This document shows positions 10,021-23,017 of a DNA stretch of 64,000 nt, one piece after another (within the stretch, counting starts at the first letter, position 1; each line of letters opens with the position of its first letter). Where the stretch lies: the NCBI RefSeq assembly GCF_021130785.1, contig NC_060209.1:25110001-25174000 (forward strand), given 5' to 3'. The DNA comes from Homalodisca vitripennis (Eukaryota; Arthropoda; Insecta; Hemiptera; Cicadellidae). The notes below the pieces were generated by a model that was not told the DNA's origin, made no database searches, and worked only from the letters and a program-made list of their open reading frames with translations. A program made the translations under genes and the position numbers.

Positions 10021-11786
10021 TTCTTTGTTTGCTGTGTGCATCATAAGATTTGTTATCAAAGATTGATATAACTATTGAGCTATTTTGTTTGCCGTGTTTG
10101 CATCATAAGATTTGTTATCAAAGATTGACATAACTATTGAGCTATTTTGTTTGCCGTGTGCATCATAAGATTTGTTATCAAAGATTGATATAACTATTGA
10201 GCTATTTTGTTTGCCGTGTGCATCATAAGATTTGTTATCAAAGATTGATATAACTATTGAGCCATTCTGTTTGCCGTGTGCATCATAAGATTTGTTATCA
10301 AAGATTGATATAACTATTGAGCTATTTTGTTTGCCGTGTGCATCATAAGATTTGTTATCAAAGATTGATATAACTATTGAGCCATTTTGTTTGCCGTGTG
10401 CATCATAAGATTTGTTATCAAAGATTGATATAACTATTGAGCCATTTTGTTTGCCGTGTGCATCATAAGATTTGTTATCAAAGATTGATATAACTATTGA
10501 GCTATTTTGTTTGCCGTGTGCATCATAAGATTTGTTATCAAAGATTGATATAACTATTGAGCTATATAACTATGAGATTGAGCATTTTGTTTGCCGTGTG
10601 CATCATAAGATTTGTTATCAAAGATTGATATAACTATTGAGCCATTCTGTTTGTTGTGTGCATCATAAGATTTGTTATCAAAGATTGATATAACTATTGA
10701 GCTATTTTGTTTGCCGTGTGCATCATAAGATTTGTTATCAAAGATTGATATAACTATTGAGCCATTCTGTTTGCCGTGTGCATCATAAGATTTGTTATCA
10801 AAGATTGATATAACTATTGAGCTATTTTGTTTGCCATGTGCATCATAAGATTTGTTATCAAAGATTGACATAACTATTGAGCTATTTTGTTTGCCGTGTG
10901 CATCATAAGATTTGTTATCAAAGATTGATATAACTATTGAGCTATTTTGTTTGCCGTGTGCATCATAAGATTTGTTATCAAAGATTGATATAACTATTGA
11001 GCCATTCTGTTTGTTGTGTGCATCATAAGATTTGTTATCAAAGATTGATATAACTATTGAGCTATTTTGTTTGCTGTGTGCATCATAAGATTTGTTATCA
11101 AAGATTGATATAACTATTGAGCCATTCTGTTTGCCGTGTGCATCATAAGATTTGTTATCAAAGATTGATATAACTATTGAGCTATTTTGTTTGCCGTGTT
11201 TGCATCATAAGATTTGTTATCAAAGATTGACATAACTATTGAGCTATTTTGTTTGCCGTGTGCATCATAAGATTTGTTATCAAAGATTGATATAACTATT
11301 GAGCTATTTTGTTTGCCGTGTGCATCATAAGATTTGTTATCAAAGATTGATATAACTATTGAGCCATTCTGTTTGTTGTGTGCATCATAAGATTTGTTAT
11401 CAAAGATTGATATAACTATTGAGCTATTTTGTTTGCTGTGTGCATCATAAGATTTGTTATCAAAGATTGATATAACTATTGAGCTATTTTGTTTGCCGTG
11501 TGCATCATAAGATTTGTTATCAAAGATTGATATAACTATTGAGCTATTTTGTTTGCCGTGTTTGCATCATAAGATTTGTTATCAAAGATTGATATAACTA
11601 TTGAGCCATTCTGTTTGCCGTGTGCATCATAAGATTTGTTATCAAAGATTGATATAACTATTGAGCTATTTTGTTTGCCGTGTTCATCATAAGATTTGTT
11701 ATCAAAGATTGATATAACTATTGAGCTATTTTGTTTGCCGTGTGCATCATAAAATTTGTTATCAAAGGTTGATATAACTATTGAGC
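10021..11786. repeat. 60-bp satellite, ~29 copies, six-monomer higher-order repeat
   Basis: Head-to-tail units of 60 bp ('GCTATTTTGTTTGCCGTGTG', 'CATCATAAGATTTGTTATCA', 'AAGATTGATATAACTATTGA'), nearly identical. Diagnostic variants are GCCATTCTG versus GCTATTTTG, TTGTTG or TTGCTG versus TTGCCG, and a 62-bp variant with TTTGC at about 10096, 11200 and 11562. The GCCATTCTGTTTGTTG variant recurs at 10641, 11001 and 11363, a period of 360-362 bp, so blocks of six have been copied together. One junction (10561-10585) is irregular. Sixty bases is twenty codons, so the minus strand stays open within runs of units, giving the repeat SIFDNKSYDAHGKQN. I treat that as a by-product. Confidence 0.97.
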
Positions 11787-11874
11787 ACAACATTAGGAGC
11801 AAAATGACTTTAACAATACATACATTTACAAATGTCGGTCGAACAAAACCTAACTTTACTGGCCAGAACAGCAT
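11536..11874 (-). CDS. Doubtful ORF: hydrophobic leader joined to satellite repeats
   Basis: The 112-codon minus-strand frame begins in unique sequence beside the array. Residues 1-35 are hydrophobic (VCIVKVILLLMLCSIVIS), rather like a signal peptide or membrane anchor. Then follow about four 20-residue repeats of the type SIFDNKSYDAHGKQNSSIVI. The 62-bp variant monomer at about 11562 shifts the frame and ends it. No splice sites or homology are recognised. The likeliest explanation is chance extension of a satellite frame. A decayed secreted repeat protein is a weak alternative. Confidence 0.12.
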   Translation of the reverse strand: MLFWPVKLGFVRPTFVNVCIVKVILLLMLCSIVISTFDNKFYDAHGKQNSSIVISIFDNKSYDEHGKQNSSIVISIFDNKSYDAHGKQNGSIVISIFDNKSYDANTANKIAQ

Positions 11875-14800
11875 TTAAGCTCATTGAATACTCTTGAAAA
11901 AAAGACAGAAAATTGATTACATCAAAATAACGCTATAGAACTACTGTGTGTACATAGCCTAAAATTAATTTTATCATTTTTTTATGGTTATATTACATTT
12001 TCAGCAAGATTTCCAAAAAAGTAAAATATTGCGTAAGTAAGCAATTACAGCTTCTCTGGGTTTGGAGTATGTTCGGTGAAAAGGTAGCTAATGTGACTAA
12101 ACACATGAATAATGCCAAGCACTCACATTTTTTAACAAGGAAAACCATTGGTGGGAAACACGTCTGTAGGAAACAATTCCTCGAAGTATGCGAAACCTGT
12201 GCTACTTACACCGTGGGCTAATTGCTGTGAGAACTTGTCACCTTTTACCATTGCTAATTGTCCAACATTCTAGATTCTTACCTAAAACTGCCTTTGTGGA
12301 GAGTTGTCTTTGAGATAGGACAGAAACCGTGCAAATAAAAACTAGACACAGCGGAAGTCTTTCTGTTTTACCCTTTACCTACTTTATTCTTTCAAAAGGG
12401 TAAACCCATGCAACCATGAAAATTTTTTAAATACATTTATTTAAATCAGTTTCATTTATTTATTGTTTAAATCAGTTATTTAAACTATGAAAACAACCTT
12501 TTATAACGTGTTTTGAATGTATACATATGAACTATGTTAATGCTTTCTTACAAGCTGTGAAGTAAAATTGTAAAACACGTATCTACAAAAAACGTATAGA
12601 GTTTAATTATTCCGGAAAATAGTCAAAGATTAATTATCATGTACGTTAGATCAAGTTTTGACGCGTATTTGTTAAATTCGTTAGAACTGTTTTTAAACAT
12701 GTCAGATATGGAAGAATCAGATCAGAATTGATGTTTTTTGAAACTTTAAGTTTCAGTCTCAAGAAACCCCATAGAATGGAAACGAAAAATTTAGTTTCAA
12801 AACGCAGTCTACTCTTAATAACCATACTTAGATTTACGTACATCTATTACACTATACATTACATTTTTTCAAATGTTTCCTTGATTAGCTGTTGAAGAGT
12901 TAACTAATGTGAAGCCTAGAGCAAACCATGGACTATTTACTATTACTTAAATTTGTACACTCATAGCCATCATATCTGCAGTTATATACATACTGCTGAT
13001 GAAATGCCCAACCGAATTCCGTTGCTTTGGGTAGAACTAAATTAGGTAAAGGAACCTCTGGAAGAAACTACCATAAAATGTGTTATGAAATACATATAGT
13101 TATATTTTTAAGTTTTTATTTTTAGCTTAATTAGACAATAAAACAGCTCTGACGTGATACAAAGAGAGAATGGACATGAAAAGAGACGATGACATGACGA
13201 TGCATATGTTAAGAAAACTTTCAAAGATATGAATAACTCATAAATAATTTTCATTGAGACAAAAATTGCCACATACCATAAGAAAGAATACTATCGACTA
13301 TTTCACAAACAAGACTACAGTAGATCTTCACAATTAGAAAGAGACAAATACGAACACAAGAAATGAGTGAATCAGAACAAGAATAGAGATAATTCTTGAG
13401 AACGGGCCGTCTGACTCATTCCGTCGTTCAATGAATCACAGCCTCGTGTTCAATCGGAACAGAAAGGCTCTCTCACCAGCGACGTCGTTGTTAACGAGAT
13501 TACAATAAACCGCCATTATATTCTACTTGCGGCCACCATTGATGACTTTAATTGTTAAAATTAGTCACTAAACCGGTTTCACATTGGGCCTTTAGTAGAA
13601 CGCTGACTAAATATCGTGTACTGAAGAAATATTTTAACTATTAATAAACCTATGCTCTATATTTAAATAAAGATTATAATTGTTTTATTAAGTACAGATT
13701 ACTCAAGTGTTGTTGAGCAAAGTTAACAACACAACAAATATTGTTTTTTAATAACTCAGCACGTAGTGTATGCATGGCATTAAAATATACAATAATCTTG
13801 ATGAATTCTCAATAAAATACAGTACAAAATAGCACTTTTCTTGGAGTAAAAGACAAAATGGAAATTGTTAGTATGTAGCAATAAGGTGTAAATTACAAGT
13901 AATAAATACTACTGATTAATAATTGTAAAAATACCAAATTAATTTATTACAGAACCAACTAAAATATGAAAATATACAATGAAAACGCAATACGAAAATG
14001 TGCAGTAACGGTTTAAAATTTTGAATTTAGATACGTAAAATTTAACTAACCAATTGGAAGTATAATGAATCCTAATGGAAAAAAGTCAAAAAACGAAAAT
14101 ATTCTTTGTTATACATAAATTACATAACTCAAAATCGATTAACGAAAATCCAGTGAGAAATATTGTATCAACAATAAATTATACTTATTTACTAAATAAA
14201 ACGTAATTCACTGACCTTTAAAGTAATACAAACTAAAATGCAGTAAACACAAAAAGACCACACGGTGGCAAGTTTGCACGCACTAGCGACCGCACTGCGA
14301 CCATACGCAATTACTACAACACCAGCGACTGGTTGACACTGACACTGGAGCGTTATCAGACAGCCGAACTTTGCCGATCGCCCCCGACTCAACCCGAACT
14401 CGTTGTGACTCTCACAAAACAAGGTAGGCCTATATTGTCCTCTTGTAGTTGAATAAATGAATTACTGGTTATCTCGAAATAGCTACGGGAAACTGTTATT
14501 GTTCAGAGTTAATTCAAGGTCAAATTACTGTCATTAAATTGTTATCTCCTACTCAAATCTATTAGTTCTTTTCTTATTTGATTGGCTGAAAACGTATTAC
14601 AATAGAATGTGACACTTTTAGCACATTACAACTTCAGCCTATGGTTCTGAAACATTACTTTAATATGGAAAATAAAGTATGTAACATTATCAATAATTTC
14701 GCTACTAAAACATGCAAAACAAGAATGATGGAGAAAGTAAATTCCCAAAACCTCAATTCAGTGTCATTGGAAGTGTTACCAAGATATACTTCCAATGACA

Positions 14801-17800
14801 TACTTAGATACAATTTAAAACAGTAGGTGTCAGATTAACCAAGAAACTGCCAAATAACAACAAAATTTAAAACGGGATCAAATTAAAAATTCGTCTTTTC
14901 GTGTCCTTAGTATATTATTATGTTAATTATGAGAACCTGTGATGTATAATTTGCAGGAAAAGCTCGGTCTGAGGCCAACGCGAATATGTTGAGCGAATGT
15001 GCGAAAATGGAATTTTGACTGGCAGTGAGCGTTTTATCTAAGAGTTACAAGCATAAAAAAGTGACGACTACTAATCAATGTACACTGTGAGAAGAGCAAC
15101 AAAGATTTTTACTCTTGCATTGAGTTTTTATGGCAAATTTTTATTTCCAACATTACGTAAGAGTTAATACCATAAAAACCCAAATTATAGAAGCCATTGT
15201 AAAAACACTTTCTTTTAATCTCGTTGCGTTAGCCTTACTCGTTCTGGATTTAATGACAGGTACACTACGTTTATTTTCTTTTTAATAGACATTTTGTATT
15301 TAAAAAATAAATCGACAGACCTTTCATGGCTACATATTTATTGATAAAATTACTATAGTTGGCATAAAAAATATTTTTTTTACTTTTCAATACATTCCAC
15401 TTATTGTTTACAATGCAATCAACAACACTAATAATAATCACTATCACCAATTACGAGATGTCATGATTAGAGTCCATTCTCTAAAGTTTCCAAGAATCCG
15501 TGGCCATCCTTCCCAAACTCATCTGTACCCTGTACGGAATTCCGATGTCAACATCGCTGTCACAAATGTCTAGATAAAGGAGTAAACAAAAAATGACATG
15601 AGGTAAACAAACACAGACGATTTTATCGCATCTCTCTACGTAATATTGGGCTTCACACGCTGCATTGATAACATTCTTGCCACTTGTTGAAGAGTTACTT
15701 GGGTAGTTTAGGTTTTAAACTCTTCACGCACACTTTCATTTTGAAAACAGAAACACTATAACATTCTTTAAAGATTTAACCTATTATTTTTAAATGGCAT
15801 TCCAATAAATCCTGATATAAGTGATAGTCACTGAAAGATATTCTAATCTCTTGATCCAATTTAGATGTAAATTGAAAAATGAAACCCTTCCCTTAAGTCG
15901 GAGTGTTTTTTGTAAGTACCTCTGAAATTTCTTGAATTTCTCTTCAATATTCCATTATGTTTTATTGCTTTAACGAGTTCAGTAAGACACTAGTTTAGAC
16001 CAGTGTGAAGAATTCCTAGGTCTACTTGTAAAGGGAGACTGAAGTCGAAGTCCTTGGCTTTTCAGTTCACACTTGTAATGTAATAAATGATGGCATTTTA
16101 TTATAGTTGATTAAAATCCCAATAAAAACAAACCCAGAAAAAGGCAAGTTTTTCCTTGCACATAACACGCGTTTGTAAAGCGTAACTGACTTTTACAGAT
16201 GAATGACAAAAACATTTATTATCACTTGTTTAAATTTGTATACATTATTATACTTATTATTCTTGACTATGAAAGGCAATTAAAACCCATTTTACTATCT
16301 GCTGATTAAGTAATGCCCATAAATGTAATGTATAATTAAATGTTAAGGGAATTTTTAAGACCAATGCAATAGGGCGTAGACCCGAGGGATTTTCAAAGTA
16401 GGAATAAGCCTATATGGTAACAAAGGACCCTAAGAATGTACATGTAAAATTTCAAACCTAAATTAGTAATTTTTACGTGATTGAGTAAAACAAACAGACG
16501 CCATTTAGCTTTTTAGATCTATATAGATCACCATTTTATCTATAATAGTATAGATAATGTTTAACATTATTTCAAAATTAAACAGAAATTTAGAACAAAA
16601 TAATATGAATCGGAAATCCTAGTTAGTAGTACTAGTTGACTCATTAGTACACACTAAGTTTGATTTAAGGAATGTTGAGACTTAATTTTCCGTACCTAAG
16701 CATGTCATAAAATATAAGTTTTACAGTATTTTACAATATCACCCTTAGGGAGGCCGATGTAGGGTGAAAAAAATTTAAATGGTGACAAGATTTTGAGAAT
16801 TTAGGTTTACTTCTAAACTTACAGGGAGAGGAGTTGCTCTTGTATAAAGACCTTTCATTTTTTTATATCTTTGTTGTATGAATCAACATTTTAAAATATC
16901 TGAATCGACCTGGATAATTTTCAATTTAGAGATATCGGATGTATTCTAGGTTAGTCTACTTATATATATATGTATTCTGAAATTTGTTGCAATACAATCA
17001 AATATTTCCCCAAACATACCTTCCAAGTATATTTCCTGAACACAAAGGCTATATACACGTTTAGCACCATTCAATATGGTAAAACACTTTTACAGGCCCT
17101 GAAGGTTTAAGATTTCCCTTATTAAAAGAAAGTAAAAACAATATCCACGACATCTAGTGAACAAATTCTAGAAACAGTACACACACAAACTCGAATGAGG
17201 GTACTGAGGTATAAGTATGAATATTTTAATTTGGTCTACATAATAAGTTTAATAAGCAGAAGATATATAGAACTATACAAAACCACCTCACCCAAGCATT
17301 ATTATATTCTGCTGACATGGTGAACACTACTGGTGACTAACCAAGATGAGTCAGGTGTCACACATTCCAGCACAGTCATATCAACACTAGTAAAGTTTCG
17401 TTAAAGTTATTAGTACATGTTGTTAATATCAATGTTTTACTTTACGAAAGCCCTGCCACTGAAATTGTATATTAAAGTTACTAATTATTTTTCCTATTCC
17501 TATTTGAAATGTTAACAACTGTATTAAATTGGCACGTGATGGTCATACTTTATAATGATTTTAACAGGTCTGATACTTATGCCAGGACTCTATACAGCAT
17601 TACATTCCTCCATGTCCAGTCTAAGTTTGGACTAGGATCCACCCTTTTTCGTGACTTACAGGACCGTAATGACTGTTTACAAGGATGAGAGGTCATGCCG
17701 GGGCTCTATTCATCTAAAATTGTTAAGGATCTAACAATTTGTAGATCACCTCTCTGAAATTTCATGCAAATTGTTAAATTGCTGAGCACAAATAAAGTTT

Positions 17801-18690
17801 AAAGTGCAATTATTGAAGAAATTGTACCTTTTATTACTTGAACTAAAGGTTATAGAGCCTTTCATAGATATAAATGGTTTCCCCCAAAGCAAGTTAATGT
17901 ATAGGCATTCCCAAAGAATTACATGTGAACCCCATTATTCAAAACGTTAAATTGAACGGTGGTAAGTGAGAGTATGCCAACATTGAACCTTTCCATTATA
18001 GACTACTACCTTCTCGGGTGTTCAAACAGTGTCGAGATTTTGACTGCCAATTCTTTTACAAAAACGGAATACCGTAATTCATAGCACTTCTGAGGGATCC
18101 TTGGCACACGAAAATTATTCATTACTTCATTTGTAATCTCATACAATTACTCCATTTAAAAAAGTTTTAATCTAATCAGAAAAATGAAAGGCTATTTTTA
18201 ATGTGCTTGAGCAAAAGGATTCTGTTAAGATTTATACAGATACTTTCTACAGAATTCTATCTGTTGGTGGTAGAATTAAATTAACGACCTGACGAAATTA
18301 TTAATTTATTTACTCATTATGTCGGATGTGAAATTTGGGCTGCACACAAATACACAATTTCACGCTTTTGTGTTGCATTAAATAATACGACGGACGATTA
18401 AATTTAACTGTTGTAGGTTAAATATAATCCACGCAGGCCGAGAGATGGAATTAGTTTGTGATGAAAGAAACATGCGGTCATTTGGTTACTTACCATTTAT
18501 AATGGACCTGGTTACTTATCATTTTAAATTGACCTTAATACCAAGCCCTTTAATTAATTCAGTTCCCTCCCATTTAGAAAAAACACAAGACGAATCTAGA
18601 CTGGTGAGGCAGGCAAAACAAACATTACGTCTTATGTAAATATTATTGGACAAGAATGGTTATTCTATGAAAACAATTTGAGCTTAGATA
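11787..18690. other. Long AT-rich stretch without recognisable genes
   Basis: About 6.9 kb with only short chance frames. Notable items are a perfect 13-bp hairpin at 14762-14800 and a small CACCCT...AGGGTG hairpin at 16741-16768. A moderately CpG-rich patch lies at 13405-13540. I found no transposon ends, RNA genes or splice-bounded coding segments. Confidence 0.5.
14762..14800. repeat. 13-bp perfect hairpin
   Basis: TGTCATTGGAAGT (14762-14774) is exactly complementary to ACTTCCAATGACA (14788-14800), with a 13-base loop. It might be the ends of a minimal foldback remnant. Confidence 0.8.
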
Positions 18691-19416
18691 TACAGTGTGT
18701 TCATTTGAAAACTTCAAACTTGTATTAAAAGACTTAAATACATTCTGTAAACGGGAGTGTATAGTACTAATTGGGGGAACAAAACAAATTATGTTCAAAA
18801 TGCTCACCCCCATGCACCCCAAAGTCAACATTTTGAAATGACAACTAATACCTTGTGACACCTCAAATTGAGGCTCATAAAAATGCTGTATTTTGGTAAA
18901 CAAATTGAAATCGGCCATGCCGTTTGGTATCAGCAGCCAATAATGTAATTTCTTACACAATTATTAGTGTAAGAACTACTGTACTACTGCTTGCTAATAA
19001 CAAAATTACTCACTGGATACTGTTGTAAATCATTTGTAAACTTCAAATCAAATGTTTAAATTGGTAGACATTGTTGTTCATACAAAAACATAACCTATTT
19101 TCAAATTCCTGCCTAACCTTTCGAAAATTTTCTCTGGTTAAGCGTCCGCACTCAGCAGTGATCCTGTTTTTCAAGTCTTTGACACCAGTGGGATGTGTTT
19201 TTAAAAACTTCTATTAGAGGTAACAAGGTATATTAGATGCTATTTCAAAATTTTGGCTGTGGGTACGGGGGGGGGCATGGGGTGAGCACCCCCATCTTGA
19301 AAATATTTTTGTTTTGTTTCCCCAATTAGTACTATACACTCCCGTTTACAGAATGTTGATACTTGGGCTATAAGTCTTTTAATACGAGTTTGAAGTTTTC
19401 AAATGAACACCCTGTA
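18691..19416. mobile_element. Foldback-type TIR transposon, ~726 bp
   Basis: A long inverted repeat. The left arm (18691 to about 18860) starts TACAGTGTGTTCATTTGAAA. The right arm (about 19240 to 19416) ends with the complement, TTTCAAATGAACACCCTGTA. Arm landmarks shared in mirror order are ACTTCAAACT, TTAAAAGACTT, ACATTCTGTAAACGGGAGTG, TAGTACTAATTGGGG and GCTCACCCCCATG. The right arm carries 17 extra bases (near 19362-19378). The flanks suggest a TA dinucleotide target. No transposase is present, so it is a non-autonomous element. The right arm contains a nine-base poly-G tract. Confidence 0.88.
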
Positions 19417-22400
19417 TGACGGTATGAATAGGTTCCATAAAGTACTGTAGTCGTTAACTAATCAGACAATTCATCTCTGAGGAGTTACGTGTTTTATAGA
19501 ATAAGTACTCACATTTTGGTTACTAAACGTTAAACTTGAAATATTGACATACACCATTCAATCAAGTTTTTAATAGAAACATTAATTAATGTTTAGTATC
19601 GGAGACAGCCGAACAAGCAAAGCACCACGACTTGTGCGACGTTGCCACATCTCCGCACATATGGTGGTCATGTGACAACAACACATATGCCAACATCAGA
19701 TCAACTCCTCAACGATGATGTTTATAGCGACTGACTCATCTTGCTTCCGTATCTTGGAATTTAATAGGAACGTAATTTAACATACCCACATTTCGGTAAC
19801 TTAAGCTTATATTGTTTACTTTCATAGAGTAATTTATTGTTAAGTTCTTTTCCAGCGCTAGATATGTTTTATTGATGGTCATAAATAGTAAGGTAAAGTC
19901 GAGTAACGATAAAGTAGCAACATTCGAATACAATCTTGAATACTAGTATTTATGATTTATTTATGTTTTTTTGTTGTTGTTGTATGTATGATTTCATATG
20001 AATTTAACTATTTACTATCAGTATATTTCGTCTTTGAAACAGCTTTATTCATATACCGTAAAAAGATTGATAGATTTGGAGAGTTACTTATCAATTTAAA
20101 CCTAAATCGATGGTTCAATATATTATCAGTACCCACTTCGGACCGTACCAACTCTATTTTCTGTGCATAAGTTCCATGCAAATAGAAAGGCTAGACTAGA
20201 TAAATACTGTCTACGAAACGATTGTAGGACTGTAGGGCCATGCCTAGTTTAGACGAGGGTGGCTGACGTCACTTTTTGCAGGGTAGGACAGTTAGTCCAC
20301 GGGTGTCCTATTTTTAAAAATTGACCTGGCCGTGCATTAGTTTTTCTACCTGCAATCCTTCATTCTAATCAGTGATTCTTCCACTACATTCGCACAGCGT
20401 ACTGCTTAGGCAGAAAATATTAACAAAAATTTACTGAAACCAGAACTCAAGCTGTCACATATAAAGTAGATTACGAATTGGGACCGTGGACCCACTGTCC
20501 ACTCCTTACAAAGTTGGTAAGAAATGGTCCCGACAATTTTTCGTCGTTGACCTACAGTCCGTTTGCCCCACGAAACCAGGGGTTCCGAAATCAGCTAACG
20601 AGGGGAAAGAGGTCTTCTTTTTAATTCAAAACAAAAATCTGCTTGTAACTTTATTACGAAGCGACATTATGCTATGATGAACGAAATATGAGTCACTGAT
20701 GCCCACATCTCTTCTTTAAATAAAGGTATATAGCCACGTCGAGCTACAATGTTAAGCTGCTGGCATATTGTAAACTGGGCCCCACTGTGACGACGATATA
20801 GGCCAGATGCAAGGACTCGAACCGCGCGGCGGACACCGAGGCCGTTATGTAGGATAATAGCAATTGGTCGCGGACTAGAGTCGATGACCGCTCCGCTCCT
20901 TCTTCCTATAACTTCTTCGGCAGCTCCGTACACTTTACCTGCCCGGCTATCGCAGCAGGTTACAATACTCTCCATCCATTGTTTTTGTGATTAGGATAAC
21001 GACTGAGTTAAAGAACGCATCAATATCTGGTTGAGTTGATTCCACGCTTTCTTTCATCATTTTTGTGCCCGAATAGTGTACCCACTTGTTGAGATCCTTG
21101 TGAGTTTGGAACGTTTAGGGAAGGAAATCAACAGTAGTCTTCTAACCAGACGTACAGAATACGGTCACCAACAATGTTGCGGTGACAACGTTTATGGTGT
21201 GGCTTCGTGTCACATATCTTGGCACACTTTGCACCGTGCCAAACATGCCATTTCTGACGGGCATGAGGTGTTATCTCATGCCTGATCTCGTACAACCCAG
21301 ATTCCTTATCAATTTGGTGAGCAACAGGGGCAACCTTATTGGCTTTATATACAATTACAAAATAATATTGCACATCATATCGCTCTTTTCAGTTTTATCT
21401 TCGTTTTTGTTTCTATCACCAGGGGAGTAAATTAAATGTTTGCGTATAAAATTGAATGCTATGGAAATAGTAGCTGAACAACTAGACGCTGGCGCGTGAA
21501 CAAGGTATGAATTAAACAGTTTAAGGGAAGAGTCGTTATAAAACGACCGGGATTGTTCAGATGATTCAAATTTTCTGAGCATAAATTGTAGTACTGCAGA
21601 ATTGTGACTTGCAGGTCGTCTGGCGTCTTAGACCACAGGAATGTTGTTGAGTCAGGCGAGTTCTTCATATTCCGCTCAACATTCTTTATCAAGGTGTTCA
21701 TTATATTTAAAATAATCATGATTTCCGATCAACCATAACAGCAGAAACAGATAAACTCAAATTTGAATATAACAAGACCCATTTTAACATTTGTATTCAA
21801 ATTTATTTCAGTTCTCTGTCTATAACATACCGTCAGTTTTTACTTCAGTAAAATTTTCAGGGAAAATTACATCAGCGTTATCTGGGCAGGACATGTTTCT
21901 TGTATTTTACAGTTTGCATGAAGTTCTACAGAATGGCCTTGAACACCGGTGATATAACACAGCTTCAAGACGGTCGATCCAGCACCGCCCTTATAATATT
22001 GCGTCTCAATTCGATGTCCTCTAACTCTCCTTTTATCTTATCCCTGAACAGTCATACGGTGGTCTTAACTGTGGTGGGACAAAGATGTTAGTTGTAACTG
22101 TGGTAAAAACTTACTATATATTGAGTGGGCAACGGGAACTGGACATACCTCTAGGTAAGATTAGTGGGATACCATCTTCAAATTTATTCGTCCTACAACA
22201 CTTCACTCTCACAATGGTACAACTCACACAGTCTGTCTCTGCCCACACATGGCGCTAGACTGTCCACAGCGTCCCGTTACCAGATGGACAAAGACCGCTC
22301 TGCTGACAGCCCTAGGTCACCAGGTCACTGGGCAACTGCGGCCTGCCCATTGTCTGTGTCTGTCTCCGACGCCCTCCCACACGGCGGGATAATGGTGGGT

Positions 22401-23017
22401 CTCCGAACTCGCTAGATTTATGGGATGACTCCGAATTTATTAGGGTCACTCCCAGAGTCATCCTATGTTGTGGTCGGCCATGAAAATAAATGCGGAAACG
22501 GATCAATTTCAATTACAGCCCACAATGTATCATTGACTTTATCACAACAATTACAACGAAATATCTTAACAATTTTGGAATATTCCCTCACAAACAGAAA
22601 CTAAGGTATAAGCATGGAATGAAACTCACCCTCAAAAGTATATTTATCTCTGATACATTTTTCCATAAACTTATTACATTTTTATATCCGTATTTATTTC
22701 TTAGACAGTTTATTAATGAGTTAACTGCTGTTAATAATATGAAATCTGACTGCGATGGCCGTTATTGCACGATTCCGTGATTGCAATGAATAGGTTTCAG
22801 AGAGAAAATCGCATGAGAACTGCGATTAAAATTGAACCCTCCAAACCAACTGAGAGTAATGAACAACAAAATGCTACAGCAGGTATCTCGTCAACAACCG
22901 GAAACTGAATCACAAGAGGGTAAATGAGAGAGGAACAAGATGCACGCTTGGAAGAGCTTGTAACTACTGGTAACAAACCAGAGCGAGTGGCAATCCTCCG
23001 ACTCGGCGAAGCCGAAC
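19417..23017. other. Unassigned stretch with a tRNA-like B box
   Basis: Mostly AT-rich. The 20670-20980 segment is more GC-rich and has a 102-codon minus-strand frame with no recognisable family. On the same strand an exact RNA polymerase III B-box sequence, GGTTCGAGTCC (20814-20824), is present, so a decayed tRNA-derived SINE is as plausible as a gene. 22200-22470 is also GC-rich without recognised content. 22924-23060 begins to resemble the following satellite. Confidence 0.4.

Noticed and set aside
20667..20975. 102-codon minus-strand ORF as a gene
   Set aside because: No recognisable family, and an exact pol III B box lies in the same segment, so a decayed SINE explains it as well. Not supportable.
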